The notes below the pieces were generated by a model that saw only the letters and a list, made by a program, of their open reading frames with translations, was not told the origin of the DNA and made no database searches. Below are positions 19,125-26,248 of a DNA stretch of 64,000 bases, in pieces; the first letter of the stretch is position 1; each line of letters starts with the position of its first letter. This DNA comes from Kushneria marisflavi. Lineage in GTDB: Bacteria; Pseudomonadota; Gammaproteobacteria; Pseudomonadales; Halomonadaceae. The stretch spans positions 2,728,001-2,792,000 of the forward strand of contig NZ_CP021358.1 of assembly GCF_002157205.1 (NCBI RefSeq). The letters are read 5' to 3'. Both the position numbers and the translations under genes were made by a program.

Positions 19125-20594
19125 ATGAAGTATCGCGATCTGCGGGAGTTTATCCAGGGGCTTGAACGGATGGGGGAGCTCAAGCGTGTCACCGTTGAAG
19201 TAGATCCCCATCTGGAGATGACCGAGATATGTGATCGCGTGCTGCGCGATGAAGGGCCGGCCCTGCTGTTTGAAAACGTGCGCGGCAGCAACATGCCGGT
19301 GCTGGCCAATCTGTTTGGCACGCCGCGTCGGGTGGCGCTCGGGATGGGCCAGGACAGCGTCGAGGCGCTGCGTGAAGTCGGTGAGCTACTGGCCTTTCTG
19401 AAAGAGCCCGAGCCGCCGAAGGGCTTTCGCGATGCCTGGCAGAAGGTGCCCATCTTCAAGCAGGTCATGAGCATGGGGCCCAGGCATGTCAAAAAGGCGG
19501 CCTGTCAGGAGGTGGTGCTTGAGGGCGATGAGGTGGATCTCGACGCCATTCCCATCCAGCACTGCTGGCCGGGCGATGCTGCGCCGCTGGTGACCTGGCC
19601 GCTGGTCATCACGAAAGGGCCGCACAAGGAGCGCCAGAACCTGGGGATCTATCGTCAGCAAAAGCTTTCGAAAAATCGCCTGATCATGCGCTGGCTGTCT
19701 CACCGCGGCGGGGCGCTCGATTTTCGCGACTGGCAGCAGACCCATCCAGGAGAGCCATTTCCCGTGGCGGTCGCGCTGGGCGCCGATCCGGCCACCATTC
19801 TGGGGGCCGTAACGCCCGTGCCTGATACGCTCTCCGAATACGCCTTTGCCGGTCTGTTGCGTGGTTCCAGAACCGAGCTGGTCAAGTGTCATCATGCTGA
19901 TCTCAGCGTGCCGGCCAGTGCCGAGATCGTGCTTGAGGGCCATATCTACCCCGATGACATGGCACCTGAAGGCCCCTTCGGGGACCATACCGGTTACTAC
20001 AACGAAGTGGATATCTTCCCGGTCTTTACCGTCGAGCGCATCACGCATCGACGCGATCCCATCTATCATTCCACCTATACCGGTCGTCCGCCGGATGAGC
20101 CGGCCGTGCTGGGGGTAGCCCTCAACGAGGTCTTTGTTCCCATTCTGCGCCGCCAGTTTCCTGAAATCGTGGATTTTTATCTGCCACCTGAAGGGTGCTC
20201 GTATCGCCTGGCCGTGGTGTCGATGAAAAAGCAGTACCAGGGGCATGCCAAGCGGGTGATGATGGGGGTCTGGAGCTTTCTGCGTCAGTTCATGTACACC
20301 AAGTTCGTGATCGTGGTGGATGATGACGTCAATACCCGCGACTGGAAGGATGTGATCTGGGCCATCACCACGCGCATGGACCCGGCGCGCGATACGGTCA
20401 TGGTGGAGAATACCCCGATCGACTATCTCGACTTCGCCTCGCCGGTCAGCGGTCTGGGCTCCAAAATGGGGCTGGATGCGACCACCAAATGGCCGGGCGA
20501 GACCCAGCGTGAATGGGGCACGCCCATTGTCATGAGCGATGAAATCAAGGCCCGGGTGGACGAGCGCTGGGACACCTACGGCATCAATACCTGA
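19125..20594 (+). CDS. ubiD: UbiD 4-hydroxy-3-polyprenylbenzoate decarboxylase
   Basis: Decarboxylates 4-hydroxy-3-polyprenylbenzoate in ubiquinone synthesis using prenylated FMN made by UbiX. I chose ATG at 19125 (489 residues; E. coli 497) because the product then begins [14 protein letters not shown], the family N-terminus. The conserved region [14 protein letters not shown] and the late segment [11 protein letters not shown] are present. ubiX is not in the window. As in E. coli, fre follows directly, and other ubiquinone genes (ubiE, ubiJ, ubiB) lie about 13 kb further on. Confidence 0.96.
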   Translation: MKYRDLREFIQGLERMGELKRVTVEVDPHLEMTEICDRVLRDEGPALLFENVRGSNMPVLANLFGTPRRVALGMGQDSVEALREVGELLAFLKEPEPPKGFRDAWQKVPIFKQVMSMGPRHVKKAACQEVVLEGDEVDLDAIPIQHCWPGDAAPLVTWPLVITKGPHKERQNLGIYRQQKLSKNRLIMRWLSHRGGALDFRDWQQTHPGEPFPVAVALGADPATILGAVTPVPDTLSEYAFAGLLRGSRTELVKCHHADLSVPASAEIVLEGHIYPDDMAPEGPFGDHTGYYNEVDIFPVFTVERITHRRDPIYHSTYTGRPPDEPAVLGVALNEVFVPILRRQFPEIVDFYLPPEGCSYRLAVVSMKKQYQGHAKRVMMGVWSFLRQFMYTKFVIVVDDDVNTRDWKDVIWAITTRMDPARDTVMVENTPIDYLDFASPVSGLGSKMGLDATTKWPGETQREWGTPIVMSDEIKARVDERWDTYGINT

Positions 20595-20661
20595 GCCCTT
20601 CATGGCTCGGGAATTACTGACACAATGCACTGCTGCATATCTATCGATTGAAGGAAGCACC

Positions 20662-21399
20662 ATGTCTGCCAGGACGCTGACCTGCACGGTCGAGACCATG
20701 GAAACGCTATCGGCCGATGTCTATCGCCTTTTCCTGCGTGGTGACCCGCAACAGATTCTGTTTGCCCCCGGTCAATATCTGATGTTGATCGTGCAGGGCA
20801 ACCATCTGCCGTTTTCGATTGCCAATGCGCCCAACGGTGACGGCATTCTGGAACTTCATGTCCAGTATATCGCCGAGAGCGACAACGCCCGGGCACTGTT
20901 CAGGCAGCTCCATGTGGGCGCCGAGATCGAGGTGTCGCTGGCCGGTGGCGAGTCCGTGCTCGAGCTTGATGATCCGCGCCCGCTGCTTTTGATTGCTGCC
21001 GGAACGGGCTTTGCGCAGATGAAATCCATCATCGAGGCCTCGCTGGCCCTGCATCCCGAACGTCCCATCCATCTCTGGTGGGCGGCACGCGCACGCAGTG
21101 AACTTTACATGGAGTGGCAGGCACGCCAGTGGGCCGAGCAAAACGAGCATTTCAGCTTTACGCCGGTGGTGGAGTTGCCCGGTGAAGAGGACTTCGACGG
21201 GGTGGTTGAGCGCATCGATAATGCCCTGCACGACCGGGTTCAGCGTGCCGACGAGGCAAGCATCTTCATCGCCGGCTCGCCAGGCATGGTATATGCCGTG
21301 GTGGACACGCTTGCCCGGATCGAGCCGATGGCCAAGCGGATCTTTTCCGATGTCTTCAGCTATGCGCCCCGTGGGAAAGGGCCGGACGAAGTGTCATGA
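20662..21399 (+). CDS. fre: NAD(P)H-flavin reductase Fre
   Basis: Reduces free flavins with NAD(P)H; partners may include ferric reduction and the ubiquinone pathway enzymes next to it. Start at ATG 20662 (245 residues) is set by AAGGAAG eight bases upstream; the frame is open earlier into ubiD. The ferredoxin-reductase fold shows the flavin-contact motif LPFSIANAP, where E. coli Fre has RPFSMAS, and the nicotinamide-binding IAAGTGFAQMKSII. The ubiD-fre pair is conserved in E. coli. It overlaps folM by four bases (ATGA), so the two are translationally coupled. Confidence 0.92.
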   Translation: MSARTLTCTVETMETLSADVYRLFLRGDPQQILFAPGQYLMLIVQGNHLPFSIANAPNGDGILELHVQYIAESDNARALFRQLHVGAEIEVSLAGGESVLELDDPRPLLLIAAGTGFAQMKSIIEASLALHPERPIHLWWAARARSELYMEWQARQWAEQNEHFSFTPVVELPGEEDFDGVVERIDNALHDRVQRADEASIFIAGSPGMVYAVVDTLARIEPMAKRIFSDVFSYAPRGKGPDEVS

Positions 21400-22109
21400 G
21401 TCAGGCGCCCATACTGATCACGGGCGGCGGTCAAAGGCTGGGCCGCTACTGTGCCGAACGTCTTCATGATGATGGTCATCCGGTCATCATTACCTACCGC
21501 CGGGAGCGTCCTGCCATTGAGGCGCTGCGAAAGCGCGGCATCACGGCGCTTTATGCCGACTTTTCAAGCGAGTCGTCCATTCTGGAGTTCATTGCCCGAT
21601 TGAAGGCGCATACCCATGCGCTGCGGGCCATTATCCACAACGCCTCGCACTGGCAGCGTGATGAAGACAGCACGGCCTGCGGCGAGGATTTCGCCCTGAT
21701 GTTTCAGGTGCATATGCAGGCCCCCTATCTCATCAACCTGCACGCTCACACGCTTTTGATGGCCTGTCCCGAGCCGATGCGCGACATCATTCACATCACC
21801 GACTACAGCGCCGCACACGGCTCTCAAAGGCATATGGCCTATGCAGCCACCAAGGCCGGTCTTGAAAATCTGACCCTGTCGATGGCCGGAAGGTTTGCAC
21901 CCGACATCAAGGTCAACGCCATTGCGCCGGCCGGTATCATGCTCAATGCCGGCGATAGCGATGACTATCTGGCGCATCTCAATAGTAAATCAGCGTTGCC
22001 TGCCGTTCCCGGGCCGATGGTGATCTGGCAGGGCGTGCGCTACCTGCTCGATAGTGCTTTCGTCACAGGCATCACATTGCCTGTTGACGGCGGACGTCAT
22101 GTGAAGTGA
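21396..22109 (+). CDS. folM: FolM-type dihydromonapterin/dihydrofolate reductase
   Basis: Short-chain dehydrogenase of 237 residues. It resembles E. coli FolM in the N-terminal PILITGGGQRLG, in ALRAIIHNASHW, in DIIHITDYSAAHGS and in the end FVTGITLPVDGGRH. FolM reduces dihydromonapterin, giving tetrahydromonapterin for phenylalanine hydroxylase, and weakly reduces dihydrofolate. The catalytic pair Y149 and K153 (YAATK) is present, while the nucleotide motif is GGGQRLG, not the usual TGxxxGIG. It starts inside the fre stop codon. The adjacency to an aromatic biosynthesis gene may be coincidental. Confidence 0.85.
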   Translation: MSQAPILITGGGQRLGRYCAERLHDDGHPVIITYRRERPAIEALRKRGITALYADFSSESSILEFIARLKAHTHALRAIIHNASHWQRDEDSTACGEDFALMFQVHMQAPYLINLHAHTLLMACPEPMRDIIHITDYSAAHGSQRHMAYAATKAGLENLTLSMAGRFAPDIKVNAIAPAGIMLNAGDSDDYLAHLNSKSALPAVPGPMVIWQGVRYLLDSAFVTGITLPVDGGRHVK

Positions 22110-22161
22110 ACTGGTATCGGCGAACAACTCGCCAGACAACAACCACGATGTTCAAGACAAT

Positions 22162-22175
22162 GTTGTTCCAACAAC
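22162..22175. repeat. 14-base inverted repeat between folM and a small ORF
   Basis: GTTGTT and AACAAC are separated by CC, seven bases upstream of the ribosome site of the small ORF at 22192. The loop is too short for an RNA hairpin of this kind, so if functional it is more likely a protein-binding site. Confidence 0.35.
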
Positions 22176-22191
22176 CGTGACAGGTGGCATC

Positions 22192-22317
22192 ATGACATCG
22201 CCGTCGACGTTACTGAAGGATCGTGCATTGCTGGTCGGTATGGTGGCCGGTGTGGTAGTGATATCGCTGGCAGCGGCTTTGCCGGCGCTGTTTATCTGGA
22301 AGGAGTTTCTCATCTGA
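22192..22317 (+). CDS. Small single-helix membrane protein, unknown function
   Basis: 41 residues, starting MTSPSTLLKDRALLVGMV and ending ALFIWKEFLI. About residues 13-35 form one hydrophobic membrane helix rich in Val, Ala and Leu, with charged ends. AGGTGG ends four bases before the ATG, a good ribosome site. I do not recognise it. It lies after folM and before the aromatic leader region, and no terminator separates it from folM, so it could be the last gene of the ubiD-fre-folM unit. Whether it is translated is unproven. Confidence 0.5.
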   Translation: MTSPSTLLKDRALLVGMVAGVVVISLAAALPALFIWKEFLI

Positions 22318-22403
22318 GTCAGCCATGCTAGTCTCGGATGATCGACCATGAGGGCGGTGCTCTCATGATGTTGCATCAAATTTTTTGATCAGGATAACCC
22401 TGC

Positions 22404-22529
22404 ATGTTGCATCTCGCGCTCAATGATATTCAGACCCTGCTGGCCCAAAAGGCGACAGCGGCGTTTGTGTATGCTTCGGGCGCGGCAGGTTATTCACTGG
22501 GCTATTGGTTTAGAGACAGGCACGCCTGA
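22404..22529 (+). CDS. Putative aromatic amino acid leader peptide 1
   Basis: 41 codons with aromatic residues at F21, Y23, Y30, Y34, W35 and F36; the Tyr-Trp-Phe run (22503-22511) is six codons before the stop. AGGA lies nine bases before the ATG. The stop codon falls in the loop of a perfect 8-pair hairpin and a strong T-tailed terminator begins 42 bases later. This is the layout of a ribosome-mediated attenuator leader for an aromatic pathway gene, and the next full gene is a DAHP synthase. Sequence similarity to known leaders is not claimed. Confidence 0.55.
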   Translation: MLHLALNDIQTLLAQKATAAFVYASGAAGYSLGYWFRDRHA

Positions 22530-22608
22530 ATATCAGGGCGTGCCGGTATCCACCGTGCTGCCCACCCTCAAAAACCCCGGTCGGCAGCACGCCACCGGGG
22601 TTTTTTTG
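22519..22608 (+). promoter_or_regulatory. Putative transcription attenuator upstream of DAHP synthase
   Basis: Terminator: AAAACCCCGGT (22571-22581) with ACCGGGGTTTT (22594-22604), loop of 12, T7 to 22607. Competing pairs: GGCACGCC (22519-22526) with GGCGTGCC (22537-22544); that same GGCGTGC with GCACGCC (22587-22593) in the terminator loop; CGTGCTGCC (22554-22562) with GGCAGCACG (22583-22591), also in the loop. Several of these cannot coexist, as in amino acid attenuators. Which state is made under aromatic starvation cannot be settled by eye. Confidence 0.6.
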
Positions 22609-22657
22609 TTTTGCGCGTCACGACAAGTGATTCGTCAAACGGCACAGGGAGAATCAC

Positions 22658-22786
22658 ATGACCATGTCCTTTCATGGCTATCCAATGTATGGCTGGCGAT
22701 TTAACCACACGCTGGCGGCGCTTCGAGCGCTGACCGCTGGCGTGTCAGTAACGGGCGCTCCACATTTACCCTTGTTACGCTGTTAA
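22658..22786 (+). CDS. Putative aromatic amino acid leader peptide 2
   Basis: 42 codons with a strong ribosome site (AGGGAGA, ending six bases before the ATG). The aromatic residues F5, Y8, Y11, W13 and F15 are packed in the first 15 codons, and a long hairpin begins four bases after codon 15. Its TAA stop overlaps the AAAGGA that may be the ribosome site of the DAHP synthase, so ribosomes finishing this ORF could couple to it. TCCTTT at 22667-22672, inside codons 4-5, is complementary to that AAAGGA. Translation and function are inferred. Confidence 0.5.
   Translation: MTMSFHGYPMYGWRFNHTLAALRALTAGVSVTGAPHLPLLRC
22707..22745 (+). promoter_or_regulatory. Hairpin inside second leader ORF
   Basis: Outer stem ACACGC (22707-22712) with GCGTGT (22740-22745); inner perfect stem GCGCT (22718-22722) with AGCGC (22726-22730) and a TCG loop, with further GCGG/CCGC pairing possible. 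No T run follows, so any effect would be on ribosome movement or access rather than termination. A ribosome paused on codons 13-15 would cover the outer 5' arm. Confidence 0.5.
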
Positions 22787-22803
22787 AGGATAGAGACATC
22801 GTC

Positions 22804-23895
22804 ATGAATGCCTTACTCAACACCGCTGAAGCTGCCCATCCCATCTCCTCTGATAAGGTCGATGACGCGAGTACCACCACCGTGTCCCAGCCTCTGCCAA
22901 CATCCGGTGCGCTCAAAAAGGCCATTGCCCTCGAGCCTGCTATAAGGGAGCAGATTGCTGAACAGCGACAGACGATCCGCAATATCCTGAGCGGTCAGGA
23001 TTCGCGTCTGCTGGTTGTCATGGGGCCCTGTTCCATTCATGACCGTGATAGCGCGCTGGATTATGCCCGCCGCCTGAAAGGGCTCGCCGACGAAGTGGCT
23101 GATCGCATGGTGCTGGTCATGCGCGTCTACGTTGAAAAGCCACGAACGACCGTTGGCTGGAAAGGACTGGTGTATGACCCGCACCTGGATGGCAGTGACA
23201 ACATGGCTGAAGGGCTTTCCAGTACGCGCCGGCTTATGCGGGATATCACGGCGCTGGGGCTACCGATTGCCTGCGAGCTGCTTCAGCCCATGTTGAGTGC
23301 CTATATGGATGATCTCATCAGCTGGGCTGCCGTAGGGGCACGGACGACCGAGTCGCAGATCCATCGTGAAATGGTTAGTGCGCTGCCCATGCCCACCGGG
23401 TTCAAGAATGGTACTGACGGCGGCATTCAGGTGGCCATCGATGCCATGGGGGCCAGCCAGCATGGTCATCGCTACCCGGGATTTGATGACAGCGGTCAGC
23501 CGGCGCTTTTGCATTCACCCGGTAATCCTGACACCCATCTGGTCCTGCGCGGCGGGCATCACGGCCCCAATCACGATGCGCCAAGCGTTGAAAAGGCTGC
23601 TCTGGCCCTCAGGGCGGCGGGCGTTTCAGGCGCCATCATGGTGGATTGTTCTCATGCCAATAGTGGCAAGGATCCCGCTCGACAGCCGCTGGTACTCGAT
23701 GAGGTGATCCGCCAGCGCCTCAATGGCATGTCATCACTGGTCGGCATCATGCTCGAAAGTCATCTGGAAACGGGCAGGCAACCCATGGGCGCTGAGCTGC
23801 GCTATGGCGTTTCCGTCACCGATGGCTGTCTGGGCTGGGCGGAAAGCGAGCATTATATTCGTATGGCGGCGAAGCGGCTGTCCGAACCGGTTTAA
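22804..23895 (+). CDS. 3-deoxy-7-phosphoheptulonate (DAHP) synthase, AroF/G/H type
   Basis: First step of the shikimate pathway: condenses phosphoenolpyruvate and erythrose 4-phosphate. It has 363 residues of the type I-alpha family with VVMGPCSIHD, VEKPRTTVGWKGL, GARTTESQIHRE, GFKNGTDG and MVDCSHANS. Wording such as HREMVSALPMPTGFKNG and ELRYGVSVTDGCLGW is closest to Trp-sensitive AroH of E. coli, but the feedback specificity cannot be read from this. It follows two putative leader peptides and an attenuator. aroK and aroB of the same pathway lie at 54.8-56.5 kb. Confidence 0.94.
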   Translation: MNALLNTAEAAHPISSDKVDDASTTTVSQPLPTSGALKKAIALEPAIREQIAEQRQTIRNILSGQDSRLLVVMGPCSIHDRDSALDYARRLKGLADEVADRMVLVMRVYVEKPRTTVGWKGLVYDPHLDGSDNMAEGLSSTRRLMRDITALGLPIACELLQPMLSAYMDDLISWAAVGARTTESQIHREMVSALPMPTGFKNGTDGGIQVAIDAMGASQHGHRYPGFDDSGQPALLHSPGNPDTHLVLRGGHHGPNHDAPSVEKAALALRAAGVSGAIMVDCSHANSGKDPARQPLVLDEVIRQRLNGMSSLVGIMLESHLETGRQPMGAELRYGVSVTDGCLGWAESEHYIRMAAKRLSEPV

Positions 23896-23912
23896 GGTAG
23901 CCGGTTGTCGCC

Positions 23913-23936
23913 CGGGACAGTGTCGAGGCTGTCCCG
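23913..23936 (+). terminator. Hairpin after DAHP synthase
   Basis: CGGGACAG (23913-23920) and CTGTCCCG (23929-23936) form an 8-pair stem with an 8-base loop, 18 bases after the stop codon. No T run follows, so termination would be weak or Rho-assisted. Confidence 0.4.
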
Positions 23937-23956
23937 ACCATTGGGGTGTCAAAAAC

Positions 23957-23974
23957 CTGTCATGATATCGTCGT
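23957..23974 (+). promoter_or_regulatory. Candidate Pho box upstream of phoX
   Basis: CTGTCAT (23957-23963, exact consensus half), GATA spacer, then TCGTCGT (23968-23974, 4 of 7). The two halves are 11 bases apart as PhoB requires. It sits 37 bases before the chosen start of a PhoX-family phosphatase, whose family is typically PhoB-regulated. Confidence 0.5.
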
Positions 23975-24011
23975 AATCTCGGCCATCGATCAATCCACGG
24001 GAGACGATGGC

Positions 24012-26156
24012 ATGAGTCAGGAAATCGAGAATCATGACAACCACAATGATAGCGATAACCGCCCCTTTTCCTCCGTCATGGCACGCTACATGTCGCGTCG
24101 GCGCATGCTGCAGGGAAGCCTGGGGCTGGCGGCTGCCACACTGTTTACCGACTTTGGCCTTGGGAGCGTCATCCGTCAGGCCGGCGCCGAACCGGGACGC
24201 CGGCTGACACTGGGCTTTGAATCGCTCCCCGGCAGCATGACGGATGGCATTGTGGTTCCCGAAGGCTATACCGCTCAGGTTCTTGTGCCCTGGGGCACCC
24301 CGCTGGATGGCCGTACGGTCGGCTGGCAGCAGGACATGCGCATGACACCAGCCTTTCAGGCACGTGCCATGGGCATGCATCACGATGGCATGTACCACTT
24401 CGCGCTTGATACGCAGCATGCCTCACGTGATTTTCTGTTGGCGATCAATCACGAATATATCGATCAGGGCGCGCTCTGGGCCCCGCAGGGAGGGCCGACC
24501 CACAAGGCCGAGGGGGCGCGTCCGGCCGATGAGGCACGTACCGAGATCAATGCCCACGGTGTCGCGATTGTCCGACTGCGGCGCGATGACGAGGGGCACT
24601 GGGCGCCCGTGGCCGACGATGCCCATAACCGACGCATTACCTCGGCCACGCCCATGGCGCTGGCAGGGCCCGTGGCGGGAACGCCCTGGGTGGTGACCGC
24701 CTGGTCGCCCGAAGGCACACATGTTCGCGGCACCAATAACAACTGTGCCAGTGGCTACACGCCGTGGGGTACCTACCTGACCTGCGAGGAAAACTGGCCC
24801 GAGGTGTTTATCAATCGTGGCGAGCTGACGGCCGATCAGGCTCGTCTGGGCATCAACGGCGAGCGTGGCCGCTACGGCTGGGAAAGCGCCAATGACGGCG
24901 AGCAGGGGGAGTTCAGTCGTTTCGACAATACGCCGCAGGGTGATGATCCCGCTCGGGACTATCGCAACGAGGCTCGCGGTTTCGGCTACATCGTGGAAAT
25001 CGATCCCTACGACCCTGACAGCACCATCTACAAGCGCACGGCACTGGGGCGTTTTCGTCATGAGGGCTGCTGGCCCGGTCGGGTCGTCGAAGGCATGCCG
25101 CTGACCTTCTATACCGGCCATGACAGCCGCAACGAATATATCTACAAGTTTGTGTCGAACAAACGCTGGCAGCAAAGCGATGCCAACCGTCCCGGTGAGA
25201 CCTATGACCGTCAGGCCATCGGTGCCAGCTACCTGGATGAAGGCACGCTGTATGTCGCCCGTTTTGATGCCGATGGTGAAGGGGAGTGGCTGCCCCTGAC
25301 CGTTGACGCCGTAATCCCTCAGGGAGAGCACAAGGGGCAGCGACTGGGTGAGCTGTTCGAGGATCAGGCAGGCATTATCATCAATACCTGTGACGCCGCG
25401 GACCTGATGGGCGCTACCCCCATGGACCGTCCGGAGTGGGGAACGGTCGATCCGCAGTCGGGCATGGTGTACATGACGTTGACCAACAACTCCAAACGTA
25501 CCGATGAAGAAAGCTCGGCCAGCTTTACCGGTGACGGCAGCGATGTGTCTGACATGGGTAGCGGTTATGCCACAGCGCCGGTCAATGCGGCCAATCCACG
25601 TCCGGACAATACCTATGGTCATATCATCCGCTGGCAGGAGCGCCACGATGATCCCACCCGCATGCGCTGGGAGCCTTTCGTATTTGGCGGTAGCCCCGAT
25701 GATCAGGACGCCACCAATCCTTCCGGTCTGACCGACCTCAATGCCTTTGCAAGCCCTGATGGCCTCTGGTTTGACGAGCGTGACAATGGCGAGGGTATTC
25801 TCTGGATAGAGACGGATAACGGGCTGGACAAGGGACGCGAGAATGCGGTGGCCAACATGACCAATGACCAGGTGCTGGCCGTGGTTCCGGGCGCCATGAA
25901 TGAAGAGGGCAGGCCAGCCATCAACGCGCAAAACCAGGCACAGCTCAAGCGTTTTGCCATCGGCCCCAACGAAGCTGAAGTCACCGGGATCTTTGCAACC
26001 CCTGATCGAACGGCGCTATTTATCAATATTCAGCACCCCGCCAACTGGCCGGCAGCCGATACCGACGATGCCACGCAAACAGCACAGGGGCAGGTGCGTC
26101 CGCGCTCGTCAACCGTGGTCATTCAAAAGCGCGATGGCGGCATGATTGGTGTCTGA
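24012..26156 (+). CDS. phoX: PhoX-family phosphatase (DUF839), Tat-exported
   Basis: Periplasmic alkaline phosphatase family that releases phosphate from organic esters and uses iron and calcium in studied members. The chosen ATG at 24012 (714 residues) has GGGAG eight bases upstream and leaves the Pho box outside the gene; the frame is open back to 23946. A twin-arginine signal, SRRRML at residues 28-33, precedes a hydrophobic stretch, fitting export of a folded metalloenzyme by the Tat system encoded at 30-32 kb. The segment YLTCEENWPE carries the conserved cysteine of PhoX proteins. The predicted role is phosphate scavenging. Confidence 0.88.
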   Translation: MSQEIENHDNHNDSDNRPFSSVMARYMSRRRMLQGSLGLAAATLFTDFGLGSVIRQAGAEPGRRLTLGFESLPGSMTDGIVVPEGYTAQVLVPWGTPLDGRTVGWQQDMRMTPAFQARAMGMHHDGMYHFALDTQHASRDFLLAINHEYIDQGALWAPQGGPTHKAEGARPADEARTEINAHGVAIVRLRRDDEGHWAPVADDAHNRRITSATPMALAGPVAGTPWVVTAWSPEGTHVRGTNNNCASGYTPWGTYLTCEENWPEVFINRGELTADQARLGINGERGRYGWESANDGEQGEFSRFDNTPQGDDPARDYRNEARGFGYIVEIDPYDPDSTIYKRTALGRFRHEGCWPGRVVEGMPLTFYTGHDSRNEYIYKFVSNKRWQQSDANRPGETYDRQAIGASYLDEGTLYVARFDADGEGEWLPLTVDAVIPQGEHKGQRLGELFEDQAGIIINTCDAADLMGATPMDRPEWGTVDPQSGMVYMTLTNNSKRTDEESSASFTGDGSDVSDMGSGYATAPVNAANPRPDNTYGHIIRWQERHDDPTRMRWEPFVFGGSPDDQDATNPSGLTDLNAFASPDGLWFDERDNGEGILWIETDNGLDKGRENAVANMTNDQVLAVVPGAMNEEGRPAINAQNQAQLKRFAIGPNEAEVTGIFATPDRTALFINIQHPANWPAADTDDATQTAQGQVRPRSSTVVIQKRDGGMIGV

Positions 26157-26186
26157 CCTCTGATTGGAGTATTCCGGGAACAGCAT

Positions 26187-26208
26187 TCGGGCCGCATATG
26201 CGGCCCGA
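26187..26208. terminator. Palindromic hairpin between convergent phoX and ppk
   Basis: TCGGGCCGCAT (26187-26197) and ATGCGGCCCGA (26198-26208) form a perfect 22-base palindrome. It could end both convergent transcripts, although neither side has a good T run. Confidence 0.5.
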
Positions 26209-26248
26209 GTGTTGTCATGGGTACTGCAGGATGTTGAGGGGGATGTCG

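Noticed and set aside
22385-22399. TTGCAT-GATAAC as promoter of the first leader ORF
   Set aside because: A transcript from it would start at or beyond the leader's start codon.
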